A stretch of DNA of 64,000 nucleotides, from positions 62,001 to 126,000 of the forward strand of contig NZ_JNFG01000008.1 in NCBI RefSeq assembly GCF_000729995.1. Direction: 5' to 3'. The notes below the pieces were generated by a model, which worked only from the letters and a program-made list of their open reading frames with translations, ran no database searches and had not been told where the DNA came from. A program made the position numbers and the translations under genes. Positions 17,306 to 26,515 of the stretch are shown here, one piece after another (the stretch's first letter is position 1; every line of letters starts with the position of its first letter). The stretch is from Caballeronia sordidicola. GTDB taxonomy: Bacteria > Pseudomonadota > Gammaproteobacteria > Burkholderiales > Burkholderiaceae.

Positions 17306-18541
17306 ATGTTATCTAGCACGTTTCGTTGGCTACATCTGGCCATTTCCGTAGGGCTTACTTGCTCTTCGGTCGCCGCCATGGCCGCAGACCCCGTGAAAAT
17401 TGGGTTGCTTGAGGACGCTTCCGGGAATTTTGCGTTAGCAACCATTCCCAAGATTCACGCCACGCAATTGGCTGTCGACGAAATCAATGCGAAGGGCGGC
17501 ATCATGGGCCGCCCCATTACTTTAATCTCCTACGATACTCAATCGGACAACACGAAATTCCAAGAGCTGTCGCGTCGATTGATCCAGACCGACAAGGTCA
17601 ATGTTGTGTTTGGTGGGTTCTCCAGCGCCTCTCGCGAGGCAATTCGGCCGATCATGGATCGCGCGCATCAGCTCTATTTTTACGACAACCAGTACGAAGG
17701 AGGCGTGTGCGACTCCAACACGTTTGTAACGGGAGCAGTACCCGAGCAGCAGTTCTCCACACTTATTCCGTGGATGATGCAGAAGTTCGGAAAAAAAGTT
17801 TACACGATTGCTGCTGACTACAACTTCGGCCAGATCTCGGCGGAATGGGTGCGCAATATCGTCAAGGAAAATGGCGGCACGATGGTGGGAGAAGAGTTCA
17901 TCCCACTCAGCGTCTCGCAGTTCGGGCAAACGATCCAGAACATCCAAAAGGCGAAGCCGCACTTCGTCGTCACGCTTCTGGTGGGTGCCAATCAGGCAAC
18001 CTACTACGAGCAACAAGCTTCCACTCACTTGAACTTGCCCATGGCCAGCTCGGTCAGTGTCGGACAGGCTTACGAGCACAAACGCTTTAAGCCGCCTGCA
18101 CTCAAAGACATGTACGTGACGGCGAATTATGTGGAAGAAGTCGATACCCCTGCGAGCAACGACTTCAAGAAACGCTTCCACGCAAAATTCCCAAATGAGC
18201 CTTATATCACCCAGGAAGCAGCCAACGCGTACGACGCCGTATTCCTCTACAAAGCAGCCGTTGAAAAAGCAAAGTCCATTGATCAGGACGCCGTAAAGAA
18301 GGCATTGGAAAGCGGTGGAATCTGCACCGACGGTCCGTCGGGAAAGGTCTGCATCGACCCGAAAAGTCATCACTTGAGCCACACGATTTATCTGGTTCAT
18401 GTGAAGGCTGACCACTCAGTGGAGATCCCCAAGGTATGGAGCGACGTCCAGCCGTACTGGCTCGGTAAGGTCGGCTGTGATTTGCCTGCAAAGCCTGATC
18501 ACCGCCAATACACGCCGACGGATCTGCCGAAGAAGTCATAG
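17306..18541 (+). CDS. Urea/short-chain amide ABC transporter, substrate-binding protein
   Basis: This 411-residue periplasmic protein has a signal peptide ending AAMAAD and a type I periplasmic fold: VKIGLLEDASGNFALATIPK, AVDEINAKGGIMGRPI, VFGGFSSASREAIRPIMD, YFYDNQYEGGVCDSNTF. It resembles the UrtA/FmdD group that binds urea or short amides, and the cytosolic amide sensor AmiC encoded downstream. GGAG precedes the ATG. It is the first gene of an eight-gene run through amiR, behind a leader terminator. An amide ligand is inferred from formamidase and AmiC in the same operon. Confidence 0.9.
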   Translation: MLSSTFRWLHLAISVGLTCSSVAAMAADPVKIGLLEDASGNFALATIPKIHATQLAVDEINAKGGIMGRPITLISYDTQSDNTKFQELSRRLIQTDKVNVVFGGFSSASREAIRPIMDRAHQLYFYDNQYEGGVCDSNTFVTGAVPEQQFSTLIPWMMQKFGKKVYTIAADYNFGQISAEWVRNIVKENGGTMVGEEFIPLSVSQFGQTIQNIQKAKPHFVVTLLVGANQATYYEQQASTHLNLPMASSVSVGQAYEHKRFKPPALKDMYVTANYVEEVDTPASNDFKKRFHAKFPNEPYITQEAANAYDAVFLYKAAVEKAKSIDQDAVKKALESGGICTDGPSGKVCIDPKSHHLSHTIYLVHVKADHSVEIPKVWSDVQPYWLGKVGCDLPAKPDHRQYTPTDLPKKS

Positions 18542-18636
18542 TCCCCGCACCAATCGCGTGCTTGAACGTGTCATAAATCCGGTAAGGGGCTCACTTTCAC
18601 CTGAGCCGCCAACCGGCCAAACTGGTCGAGGCTTCC

Positions 18637-19506
18637 ATGACTTCGTTGTCTTTTCTCTATTCGCTGGTCTATCAATTCGGCGACAACTTCGCCTACCTTG
18701 TGCTTGCCGCGCTGGGGCTCGCGGTGATCTTCGGAATGATGGGCGTGATCAATCTCGCTCATGGTGAGTTCATCATGTGCGGTGCTTACGTCACCATCAT
18801 TTCGGCCAAGCACGGCTTGCCGCTGCCATTGGCGATGCTTCTTGGTGCGCTCGCCGCTGCTATCGCGGGAATCATCATTGAGCGTCTCGTCATACGTCAC
18901 TTATACGACCGGCTGTTCGACTCGGTGGTGGCGACGTGGGCGATAAGCCTGATTGTCCAACAGACAATGCTGCTGGTAGCCGGACCGTCCCTCGAAGGAA
19001 TCGGGACACCTTTCGGCTCGTTTTCGTTGGGCGATTATTCGTTCTCGACCTATCGCGCCGTGTTGCCGGCCATCGCGCTCGGGATCCTGTTCGCGCTGTA
19101 CTGGCTGTTCTTCAGAACCAACTATGGCGTGTGCGCCAGAGCGACCATTCAGAACGCCAGGATGGCCCAGTGTCTGGGACTGCGCACTGACAGGCTCTAC
19201 ACGCTGACCTTTGCGCTGGGCGCAGGTCTCGCCGGCCTTACCGGTGCGTTGTATGCACCGACCATGACCGTTGTGCCGACGATGGGCAGTAATTTCATCG
19301 TGCAGGCATTCGTTGCAGTGGTGGTCGGGGGCGCCAACGTCATTGCCGGCACCACGCCCGCCGCGGGAATTCTTGCAATCATACAGACCGGACTTACCGC
19401 TTCATATGGCCAGTTGTTTGGCCAGATCGGCTTGCTGGTTACGGTGATTATCGTGATTCGTCTAATGCCGCAAGGCTTGGGCAATCTATTCAGTCGCTCA
19501 CGCTAG
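18637..19506 (+). CDS. Branched-chain/amide ABC transporter permease (UrtB/LivH type)
   Basis: The product is 289 residues with about eight hydrophobic segments. LGLAVIFGMMGVINLAHGEFIMCGAY is the LivH-family signature near the N-terminus, and FIVQAFVAVVVGGANVIAGT marks the C-terminal transport domain. It forms half of the inner-membrane channel with the LivM-type protein encoded 9 bases downstream. The 95-base gap from the binding-protein gene holds no clear promoter. Confidence 0.92.
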   Translation: MTSLSFLYSLVYQFGDNFAYLVLAALGLAVIFGMMGVINLAHGEFIMCGAYVTIISAKHGLPLPLAMLLGALAAAIAGIIIERLVIRHLYDRLFDSVVATWAISLIVQQTMLLVAGPSLEGIGTPFGSFSLGDYSFSTYRAVLPAIALGILFALYWLFFRTNYGVCARATIQNARMAQCLGLRTDRLYTLTFALGAGLAGLTGALYAPTMTVVPTMGSNFIVQAFVAVVVGGANVIAGTTPAAGILAIIQTGLTASYGQLFGQIGLLVTVIIVIRLMPQGLGNLFSRSR

Positions 19507-19515
19507 GAGCTTGCC

Positions 19516-20607
19516 GTGAAACAACTTGAATTGGTATCCACGGGAGCCCGGCGTAAAAGGGCAACTTCGTTGTCCCTCAAATTTTTGCCGTGGTTGGTTG
19601 CGCTCGGCTTGCCGCTGATTGTCGATAGCAATGCCAGTGGCAACTTTGCGTACTGCCTCGTGTGGGCCTTCGGTGCGATTGGACTAGCTGCGATGTGGGG
19701 CTATGGCGGCATTCTCTCGTTCGGTCAAACTGCGTTTTTCGGGCTCTCGGGCTACGCGTACGGGATTATCGCCCTCAATTTTGGTGACAGCTGGATCACC
19801 TCGTGGGGCAGCCTTCTGGCTGCGCTCGTGGTGAGCGTCGCCGCGGCAACCCTGATCGGCTACATGATCTTCTACGGCCGGATCAAAGGGGTGTTCATTG
19901 GCATCGTGACGTTGTCGATCACACTTGTGTTGGAAACGTTCATGTCGCAAACTGCCGGCCCGCAATGGGCGATAGGCGCGGCGAAACTGAATGGGTACAA
20001 CGGCATGGGAGGCATGCCGCAACTGACGATACCGTGGCACGGCGGTCCGCTGACACTCGAGAACACAAGTTTCTACTACTTTGTGCTCGCGTTGCTTGCA
20101 CTCGTCTACTGGGGTACGCGCAAATTACTCGACGGTCCGTTCGGTTTGACGCTTATTGCTATCCGCGAGAACCCGCAGCGCGCTGAAATGCTCGGCGTCG
20201 ACATTCGACGGCATCAGCTTCTCATCTTCGTGTTTGGTTCAACGTTGGGTGGTCTGTCGGGCGTGCTTTACACCATCTGGGGCTCCTATATCACGCCTTC
20301 GACGATGGGCCTGACCTCAGCTGCGCTTCCGGTCATCTGGGTCGCAACTGCCGGCCGAAAGAGTATTGGTGGCGCGATTATTGGCACGGCCCTGTTGGTC
20401 TGGCTCTCGCAGAACCTGGCAGTCTACGGCAGCCAATACGCGTTGATCCTGCTTGGAAGCATCCTACTGATTGTAGTGCTGCTTGCTCCCGAGGGGTTGC
20501 TGCCCTATGTGATCACGCACCTGCGGCGCTTAGCTACGCGTCCACAGTCGAATGCTGTACCTGAACCACAAACCGCCCTAAAGGCTGGCAGAGGGAGCAA
20601 ATCGTGA
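19516..20607 (+). CDS. Branched-chain/amide ABC transporter permease (UrtC/LivM type)
   Basis: The product is 363 residues with about ten hydrophobic segments. MWGYGGILSFGQTAFFGLSGYAYG is the LivM signature, and IAIRENPQRAEMLGVD is the cytoplasmic loop that contacts the ATPase. The final 30 residues are hydrophilic. The stop overlaps the start of the first ATPase gene by four bases, so translation is coupled. Confidence 0.92.
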   Translation: MKQLELVSTGARRKRATSLSLKFLPWLVALGLPLIVDSNASGNFAYCLVWAFGAIGLAAMWGYGGILSFGQTAFFGLSGYAYGIIALNFGDSWITSWGSLLAALVVSVAAATLIGYMIFYGRIKGVFIGIVTLSITLVLETFMSQTAGPQWAIGAAKLNGYNGMGGMPQLTIPWHGGPLTLENTSFYYFVLALLALVYWGTRKLLDGPFGLTLIAIRENPQRAEMLGVDIRRHQLLIFVFGSTLGGLSGVLYTIWGSYITPSTMGLTSAALPVIWVATAGRKSIGGAIIGTALLVWLSQNLAVYGSQYALILLGSILLIVVLLAPEGLLPYVITHLRRLATRPQSNAVPEPQTALKAGRGSKS

Positions 20608-21314
20608 CCAGGCTACTTGAGACTCGCGCACTGACGAAACGCTTTGGCGGCGCTCATGTGATCAATGGTATCGATTTTCAAATCGATACCGGCGAGATCC
20701 GCTGTGTCATTGGTCCCAACGGGGCCGGCAAAAGCACCTTCTTCAAGCTGATTACGGGCGAGCACACGCCGTCAGACGGCAGCATCCACTTTCTCGGCCG
20801 CGACATGAACCGAGTATTGCCCCACGAGCGCATTCGAATGGGCATGAGCATCAAATTCCAGATCCCTGGCGTGTTTGCCGATCTGACTGTCCGCCAGCAC
20901 CTTCAGCTTGGTTTGTATCGGGCCAAGGACGTCAGTTCGACGAGCCTGGACGAGTTGCTTCATCGATTCATGCTGGAACAAGAGGCGTCGGTGCTGGCGT
21001 GCAATCTGTCTCATGGAAAGAAACAATGGCTCGAGATAGCAATGGCCGTGTCGCTCGGACCGAAGTTGCTGTTTCTCGACGAGCCGGTAGCGGGCATGTC
21101 CGTGAAGGAGACGCACGCAACGGGGGAGCTGATCAAGCGGCTTCGGGACGCAGGGCTAACGATCATGGTCGTTGAGCACGACATGACCTTCGTGAAGCAG
21201 ATCGCGTCGCGTGTGAGCGTATTGCACGGAGGACGCCTCTTTGCCGACGGGCCACTCGATGAAATCCTCGGTCGCGACGATGTTGCTGAAATTTATCTAG
21301 GGAGAAAGAAATGA
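20604..21314 (+). CDS. ABC transporter ATP-binding protein (UrtD/LivG type)
   Basis: The product is 236 residues. Walker A is GPNGAGKST, the signature motif is in NLSHGKKQWLEIAMAVSL (LSHG, a variant of LSGG found in this group) and Walker B is LLFLDEPVAGMS. It drives uptake through the two permeases together with the next ATPase. It overlaps its neighbours on both sides by four bases. Confidence 0.93.
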   Translation: MTRLLETRALTKRFGGAHVINGIDFQIDTGEIRCVIGPNGAGKSTFFKLITGEHTPSDGSIHFLGRDMNRVLPHERIRMGMSIKFQIPGVFADLTVRQHLQLGLYRAKDVSSTSLDELLHRFMLEQEASVLACNLSHGKKQWLEIAMAVSLGPKLLFLDEPVAGMSVKETHATGELIKRLRDAGLTIMVVEHDMTFVKQIASRVSVLHGGRLFADGPLDEILGRDDVAEIYLGRKK

Positions 21315-22018
21315 CGGCGCTGATGGACGTGTCTGACGTTGAGAGCGGGTACGGCGGTGGGAAGGTTCTCAACGGCGTCTCACTTCGAATTCACAAGGGC
21401 GAAATTCTCGCGCTGATCGGCCGCAACGGCGTTGGAAAAACGACCTTTATGCGCACGCTGATCGGACTTGTGCCGCTCGCGAGGGGCAGCATCAGACTGG
21501 ATGGACGTGAGGTGGGCGGTGACAAACCCTATGCGCGTGCGCAGAAGGGAATGGGATATGTCCCGCAGGGGCGCGAGGTGTTCGGCGCGTTGACCGTTGA
21601 AGAAAACCTGCAGGTTGGCGCACAGGCCAATCGCCGCCGCGCATCGGAAATGCGCGACAAAGTTGTTGATTATTTTCCGGTTCTAAAAGCGAAATTTCAG
21701 CAGAAGGCCGGCACGATGAGTGGAGGCGAACAGCAACAGCTAGCCATTGCACGAGCCCTGATTGGAGGACCGAAAGTTGTTCTGCTCGATGAACCGTCCG
21801 AGGGCATCCAGCCTTCGATTGTCGACCTGATTGGAGAGACGCTTTTGAAGATTACAAAAGAGACGGGTATCGGCGTGTTGCTCGTCGAACAGGACATGGG
21901 CATGGTCGAGAGTATTGCAACGCGTTGCTGTGTCATGGACAAAGGGCACGTGATCGATACGCTAACCCGTAAACAACTCGCAGATGAAAATTTGATTCGC
22001 CAGTACCTGGCACTCTAA
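21311..22018 (+). CDS. ABC transporter ATP-binding protein (UrtE/LivF type)
   Basis: The product is 235 residues. Walker A is GRNGVGKTT, the signature is MSGGEQQQLAIARALI and Walker B is VVLLDEPSEGIQPSI. The GRNGVGKTT form and SEGIQPSIV are typical of UrtE/LivF partners. Formamidase follows 13 bases later, so the transporter and enzyme are made from one message. Confidence 0.93.
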   Translation: MTALMDVSDVESGYGGGKVLNGVSLRIHKGEILALIGRNGVGKTTFMRTLIGLVPLARGSIRLDGREVGGDKPYARAQKGMGYVPQGREVFGALTVEENLQVGAQANRRRASEMRDKVVDYFPVLKAKFQQKAGTMSGGEQQQLAIARALIGGPKVVLLDEPSEGIQPSIVDLIGETLLKITKETGIGVLLVEQDMGMVESIATRCCVMDKGHVIDTLTRKQLADENLIRQYLAL

Positions 22019-22031
22019 CGAAGGTGGAAAC

Positions 22032-23018
22032 ATGAAATGGCTTAACGATTCAATCATGATGCAACGAGGCGTTGGTGCCGACCGTGAGCCGGTGGTGCAT
22101 TACCTCTCCGAAGAGTTGCAGAAGACCTATCATTACACTATTGGCCCCTATTCTCAGCCGGTGATCCATATAAAACCGGGGGATCGTGTAGTAGTCGAAA
22201 CCCGGGACGCATTTGAGGGAAAGATCACCTCTGAAACAGATAAGCCTTCCGAACTGCTTACGGTGCCGTTTCTTAATCCGCAGAACGGTCCCGTGATGAT
22301 CGAGGGTGCACAGAAGGGCGACGTTATCGCGGTGCACATCGAAAAGATGTCCCCGCGCGGCGAAGACCCGCATGGATTCTGTTGCATGATCGCCAATTTT
22401 GGCGGCCTGACCGGGACTGATTACACGGCACTGCTGAACGAGCCGCTACCTGAGATCGTGCGAAAGATCAAAATAGATGAAGAGAATGTGTACTGGAGTC
22501 GTCGGCATACGCTTCCATACCGGCCTCATATTGGTACCTTGAGTTTGTCGCCTGAGATTGATTCAATCAACTCGCTCACGCCAGATTCTCACGGCGGTAA
22601 TATGGATGTACCGGACATGGGACCAGGCAGCATTACGTACCTTCCGGTTCGTTCGCCGGGAGGAAGACTTTTCATTGGGGATGCACATGCTTGCCAGGGT
22701 GACGGAGAAGTGTGTGGAACGGCAGTTGAATTCTCAAGCACGACGACCGTTCGCGTTGATCTGATCAAGAATTGGCAGATTGCGTGGCCGCGGCTGGAGA
22801 ACGAAGACGCGCTGATGAGCATCGGCAGCGCGCGACCACTGGAAGACGCAACGCGGATTGCATACCGTGAACTGGTGTTGTGGATGGCCGCCGAATTCGG
22901 TTTTGACAAATGGGATGCGTACATGATGCTAAGTCAGGTAGGCAAGGTCCGTCTGGGGAATTTCGTGGACCCTAAGTACACCGTCGGGGCGATGATTGCG
23001 AAGCACTATCTGAAGTAA
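22032..23018 (+). CDS. fmdA: Acetamidase/formamidase
   Basis: This 328-residue protein of the FmdA_AmdA family hydrolyses formamide or short amides to ammonia and the acid. Visible family motifs are HIGTLSLSPE, DSHGGNMDVPDMGPGS with likely metal-binding His/Asp residues, and FIGDAHACQGDGEVCGTAVE. It is shorter than the roughly 400-residue Methylophilus enzyme but fits the shorter branch of the family. A good ribosome site (AAGGTGG) precedes the ATG. The transporter upstream and AmiC/AmiR downstream point to import, hydrolysis and induction by a short amide. Confidence 0.92.
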   Translation: MKWLNDSIMMQRGVGADREPVVHYLSEELQKTYHYTIGPYSQPVIHIKPGDRVVVETRDAFEGKITSETDKPSELLTVPFLNPQNGPVMIEGAQKGDVIAVHIEKMSPRGEDPHGFCCMIANFGGLTGTDYTALLNEPLPEIVRKIKIDEENVYWSRRHTLPYRPHIGTLSLSPEIDSINSLTPDSHGGNMDVPDMGPGSITYLPVRSPGGRLFIGDAHACQGDGEVCGTAVEFSSTTTVRVDLIKNWQIAWPRLENEDALMSIGSARPLEDATRIAYRELVLWMAAEFGFDKWDAYMMLSQVGKVRLGNFVDPKYTVGAMIAKHYLK

Positions 23019-23096
23019 GCATGCCGCAGTTGAGCGGGACGTTGCGCGGATACGCTTCGTCCTTTAATCGACAATTCATTTTCGGCGTACATCGAC

Positions 23097-24251
23097 ATGG
23101 CTTCAACGGACCCTATCAAAGTTGGTCTTCTCTGCTCCAAGACCGGTACCACATCACTACTGGAGATGTCCCAGTGGCGTGGTTCGGTGCAGGCGATTGA
23201 GGAAATAAATGAGCGCGGCGGGATAAATGGCCGGGAGCTTATTGCGGTTCATTATGACCCGGCCTCCAATCCAACCGCCTTTCGCGACCTTGCGGAACGG
23301 TTGATTCTAAAAGATGGTGTTCGGGTAATCTTCGGTGGCTATACCTCCACGAGTCGGAAGGCCATGCTACCGGTCGTGGAAAAATACAATCGGCTGCTTG
23401 TGTACTCGCAACAATACGAAGGTTTCGAATACTCAGACAACATTATCTATAGCGGAGCATCTCCCAACCAGAACGGCGTCCAACTCGCCGATTTCATGAC
23501 GGAGACCTTTGGTGCCCGGGTATACATGATCGGATCACGATACGTCTATCCCTACGAATGCAACCGCACCATGCAGGAGCTGCTGCTGCAGCATCCGGAG
23601 GGAGCAATCCTCGGGGAACGCTATCTTAGTCTCGAGGCCCGGCGCGAACAGTTCACCGAGGTTGTGGCGGACATGAGGAAAAAGGCACCCGATTGGATCT
23701 TTTCCACAGTAATCGGGAAAACCGTTCCGTATCTGTACGAGGCCTATATGGAGGCGGGCTTCGACCCGACCAGAATGCCGATCGCGAGTCTCAACACCTC
23801 TGAAACTGAAATACTTGCTATGAGGAACGGCGCCGGGTCTGGCCACTTTACGGCGGCACCTTATTTTCAGAGCGTGGATACGCCGGAGAATCATGCCGCG
23901 TTAATCCGTCATCAGGCACGCTTCGGACCGGCGCAGCCTCTGGATATGAACTGGGAGTCGGCCTACTACCAGATGCACATGTTCGCGAAGGCGTTTGAGG
24001 TGGCGGGCTCCGACGAGATCAGCGCAATCATGCCTCAGTTGCTTGGGGCGGAGTTCGCGGCGCCGCAGGGGCGTGTACGGATCGACCCGGTCAATCACCA
24101 TATGGCGCTTTATCCACGCGTCGGCCGCGCAAATGCGGATGGACAATTCAGCGTCCTTCGGGAGTCCAAGTTTGCCGTGCCTCCGGATCCTTACATGACC
24201 CGGCAGACGCTCGGAGACTGGGTGACCAAACTCAGCACGCGGGAGTACTAA
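23097..24251 (+). CDS. amiC: Amide-sensing negative regulator AmiC
   Basis: The product is 384 residues, a periplasmic-binding-protein fold without a signal peptide, hence cytosolic. It aligns with Pseudomonas aeruginosa AmiC at many points: IKVGLLCSKTGTT, EQYEGFEYS-type QQYEGFEYSDNIIY, GASPNQNGVQLADF, IGSRYVYPYECN, ASLNTSETEI and AAPYFQSVDTPENH. In that system AmiC sequesters the antiterminator AmiR until an amide binds. The amiR gene follows after one base, as expected for a stoichiometric pair. The ribosome site is weak. Confidence 0.92.
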   Translation: MASTDPIKVGLLCSKTGTTSLLEMSQWRGSVQAIEEINERGGINGRELIAVHYDPASNPTAFRDLAERLILKDGVRVIFGGYTSTSRKAMLPVVEKYNRLLVYSQQYEGFEYSDNIIYSGASPNQNGVQLADFMTETFGARVYMIGSRYVYPYECNRTMQELLLQHPEGAILGERYLSLEARREQFTEVVADMRKKAPDWIFSTVIGKTVPYLYEAYMEAGFDPTRMPIASLNTSETEILAMRNGAGSGHFTAAPYFQSVDTPENHAALIRHQARFGPAQPLDMNWESAYYQMHMFAKAFEVAGSDEISAIMPQLLGAEFAAPQGRVRIDPVNHHMALYPRVGRANADGQFSVLRESKFAVPPDPYMTRQTLGDWVTKLSTREY

Positions 24252-24252
24252 C

Positions 24253-24903
24253 GTGAACTCGCGTCGCGATAGCGTACAAAGAAGTTTGACCGGTTCAATC
24301 CTGAACCGGAATTTGCGCGTCCTCGTCCTCCATCCGCAGGACGACGATGGGTTGACGCTGACAAGTCACCTCCGGCGCGTTGGTTTCAATGTCGAAACCA
24401 GGTGGCCACCGGCCGGTGTTTTATCCGACAACGTGGATCTGGTGTTCCGCGCGCTGCTGCCGGAAGAGCGGGCGCCGAAGGATGAATGGCTGGGTCCCGA
24501 TGCACCCACTTTAATTTCGGTCGTTGCATTCGAAAATCCCACTTTCATCGATCAAGCCATCAAGATGGGCTCAGACGGGATCATCACTACGCCAATCCGG
24601 GCCTCCGGCTTGTTGGCCACGATCGTGATGGCATTGCGACATGCGAAGCAAGCGCGGCAATCCTCACAGCGAATCGCAAGCCTTGAGCAGAAGCTACTCG
24701 ATAACCAGCAGTTGAGAGAAGCGAAGGCCATTTTAATGCTCATGCATAATTTCAGCGAGCCTGATGCTTATGAAATGTTGCGTGCCCAAGCAATGGCAAA
24801 ACGAGTGACGGTCGACGATATTTGTCGTTCCGTCATCCAGGCAGGCGCGGTGCTTCAATTACATGCCCGTATAAGGTCGGCTGATAGCGGATCAATCGAT
24901 TAA
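24253..24903 (+). CDS. amiR: AmiR-type ANTAR antiterminator
   Basis: The product is 216 residues in three parts: an N-terminal pseudo-receiver (about 20-140) lacking a normal phosphorylation site, a coiled coil around SQRIASLEQKLLDNQQLREAK, and a C-terminal ANTAR domain with AKAILMLMHNFSEPDAYEMLRAQAMAKRVTVDDICRSVI in segments. ANTAR proteins bind dual hexaloop hairpins and stop terminator folding. The likely target is the leader at 17183-17269 ahead of this operon. AmiC, encoded just upstream, would control its availability. Confidence 0.92.
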   Translation: MNSRRDSVQRSLTGSILNRNLRVLVLHPQDDDGLTLTSHLRRVGFNVETRWPPAGVLSDNVDLVFRALLPEERAPKDEWLGPDAPTLISVVAFENPTFIDQAIKMGSDGIITTPIRASGLLATIVMALRHAKQARQSSQRIASLEQKLLDNQQLREAKAILMLMHNFSEPDAYEMLRAQAMAKRVTVDDICRSVIQAGAVLQLHARIRSADSGSID

Positions 24904-24998
24904 AAGGGAAATGCTGATGAGGAGATCGTCCACAATGCAAATCCCGGATCGAAAAGTAGGGCGCCTAGTATGCTTTTGACCGGGCGTTAAGCGAAGGC

Positions 24999-25430
24999 TC
25001 AAACGATCCCTAATGCACGGAGTATCGCGCCATGGTCGAAGTAGCTCCGTTCGCAGACAATCTTGTCCGATCCCTCAGCAAACTCGAAGGTTGCCGCGCC
25101 GCGCACACGAAAGGTTTTGCCCGTCGGTTCAATAGTACGACCGGATAACTCGAGTGGCCCGAGGTGCGTACCCGTGACCCAGAACTCGACAAGAACGGTA
25201 TCGGCATCGGCTGCGATCGCGATGGTTTCGGGCGCGAGATTCGGAAACGGCGTGCGCGATGCGGTGAAATATCCTCGCACGGCCGCTTCGCCGTCGTACA
25301 CCGCACCGCTGAAATGCATTTCGTAATACGGATGCACGAAGGTCGCCATGACACCATCCCAATCGTGGATGGACTCGAGCGCCATGTGATGACGCACTGC
25401 GTTAAGGCGCGTATCGACAAGCTCAATCAT
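24999..25430 (-). CDS. SnoaL-like/NTF2-fold protein
   Basis: From the ATG at 25430 this is a 143-residue protein of the SnoaL/NTF2-like fold, seen as RLNAVRHHMALESIHDWDGVMATF, the typical VYDGEAAVRGYF and FPNLAPETIAIAADADTVLVEFWVTGTH and FRVRGAATFEFAEGSDKIVCERSYFD. Such proteins are small-molecule isomerases, hydrolases or binding proteins; no reaction can be assigned. Its start overlaps the end of the FixJ-type gene by eight bases, so it is translated with the two-component system, an unusual partner that may bind the signal. Confidence 0.82.
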   Translation of the reverse strand: MIELVDTRLNAVRHHMALESIHDWDGVMATFVHPYYEMHFSGAVYDGEAAVRGYFTASRTPFPNLAPETIAIAADADTVLVEFWVTGTHLGPLELSGRTIEPTGKTFRVRGAATFEFAEGSDKIVCERSYFDHGAILRALGIV

Positions 25431-26133
25431 TGCGCCAACTCCTGGGCGCGGCTCGCAGATCAAGCTTCGCCGCCATATTGACGAGGTCGGCAAACGAGCG
25501 AGCGTTCATCTTTCGCATGACGTTACCTCGATGCGCCTTCACCGTGATCTCGCTGATGTCGAGATCACCCCCGACCTGCTTATTCAACCTTCCAGTGATG
25601 ATCAGCCCCATGACCTCGCGCTCACGACAAGTGAGCCGCGCGTAACGGTCGCGCAGTATTTGCATCTGCGCATCGTGATCGAGCGCCGTGTCGCTGCGGT
25701 CAATTGCGTACTGGATCGCGTCCAGCAAAACGTCGTCGCGGAACGGCTTCGTGAGGAACTCGACCGCACCTGCTTTCATCGCCTTCACTGTCATTGCCAC
25801 GTCGCCGTAACCCGTGATGAAGATGATCGGCATGTCGGCACGATCCGCCGCGACGAGCTTTTGCAAATCGAGGCCATTGAGGTCAGGCAGCGTCACGTCC
25901 AGCACGAGGCAGCTTGGCGTGCGCACTCGAGGATGCGCAAGGAAATCCTGGGCCGACGCAAATGTCTCGGGCTGCCAGCCGCCGCATCGGATCAGCAATT
26001 CCAGAGACTCGCGCACGGAGATGTCGTCATCGACTACAAACACGATGGGCAACGCCGGTGGCTCCGATCGCGATCTCGACTCCTGGCCGGGTGCACTCGC
26101 CTGGCTCAGTCTGTTCCCTAGGTCGATAAACAT
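25423..26133 (-). CDS. FixJ/StyR-type response regulator
   Basis: From the ATG at 26133 the product is 236 residues, with a receiver (acceptor Asp in CLVLDVTLPD; FITGYGDVAMTVKAMKAGAVEFLTKPF) and a LuxR-type DNA-binding domain (LTCREREVMGLIITGRLNK, LDISEITVKAHRGNVMRKM). It is a close paralogue of the regulator at 16273-16959. The longer frame to 26256 overlaps the receiver gene; GAGGAC before 26133 and the same 10-base spacing as at the paralogous pair support this start. It is the likely reader of the ACCATCGT palindromes. Confidence 0.9.
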   Translation of the reverse strand: MFIDLGNRLSQASAPGQESRSRSEPPALPIVFVVDDDISVRESLELLIRCGGWQPETFASAQDFLAHPRVRTPSCLVLDVTLPDLNGLDLQKLVAADRADMPIIFITGYGDVAMTVKAMKAGAVEFLTKPFRDDVLLDAIQYAIDRSDTALDHDAQMQILRDRYARLTCREREVMGLIITGRLNKQVGGDLDISEITVKAHRGNVMRKMNARSFADLVNMAAKLDLRAAPRSWRND

Positions 26134-26143
26134 GATGAAGTCC

Positions 26144-26515
26144 TCAATTAACCTGAAGTGCGACAGAAATTGCAGCCAATAGGCTCGTCTCGCTGAATGG
26201 TTTGAACAAACATTCGACGGTGCCCTTGCCAAGGAGAAGGGTACGGACATTCTCATCGGAATGGGCTGTGATGAATATGATCGGAATGGCGTGCTTGCGA
26301 AGCGTCAGCTCTCGTTGTAGATCGGGGCCGGACATTGAGGGCATCGCGATGTCGAGGATCAGGCAACGGGTCTGGTTGAGATCGCCGGATTCAAGAAAGG
26401 CTTCCGCTGAAGAAAACGCCTGGGCCGTAAAGCCCAACTCCGTGAGCAGGTCCGGAAGCGACTCACGTACGGATTCGTCGTCATCCACGATCGAGATAAG
26501 CGGACGTAGGCTCAT
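26144..26515 (-). CDS. Single-domain response regulator (receiver only)
   Basis: The product is 123 residues with a lone receiver: acidic pocket in IVDDDE, acceptor Asp in CLILDIAMPS, then FITAHSDE and CLFKPFSE. It has the same length and position as the receiver at 15891 and is clearly its paralogue. The ATG overlaps the stop of HK2 by four bases. With no output domain it probably tunes phosphate flow between HK2 and the FixJ-type regulator. Confidence 0.9.
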   Translation of the reverse strand: MSLRPLISIVDDDESVRESLPDLLTELGFTAQAFSSAEAFLESGDLNQTRCLILDIAMPSMSGPDLQRELTLRKHAIPIIFITAHSDENVRTLLLGKGTVECLFKPFSETSLLAAISVALQVN

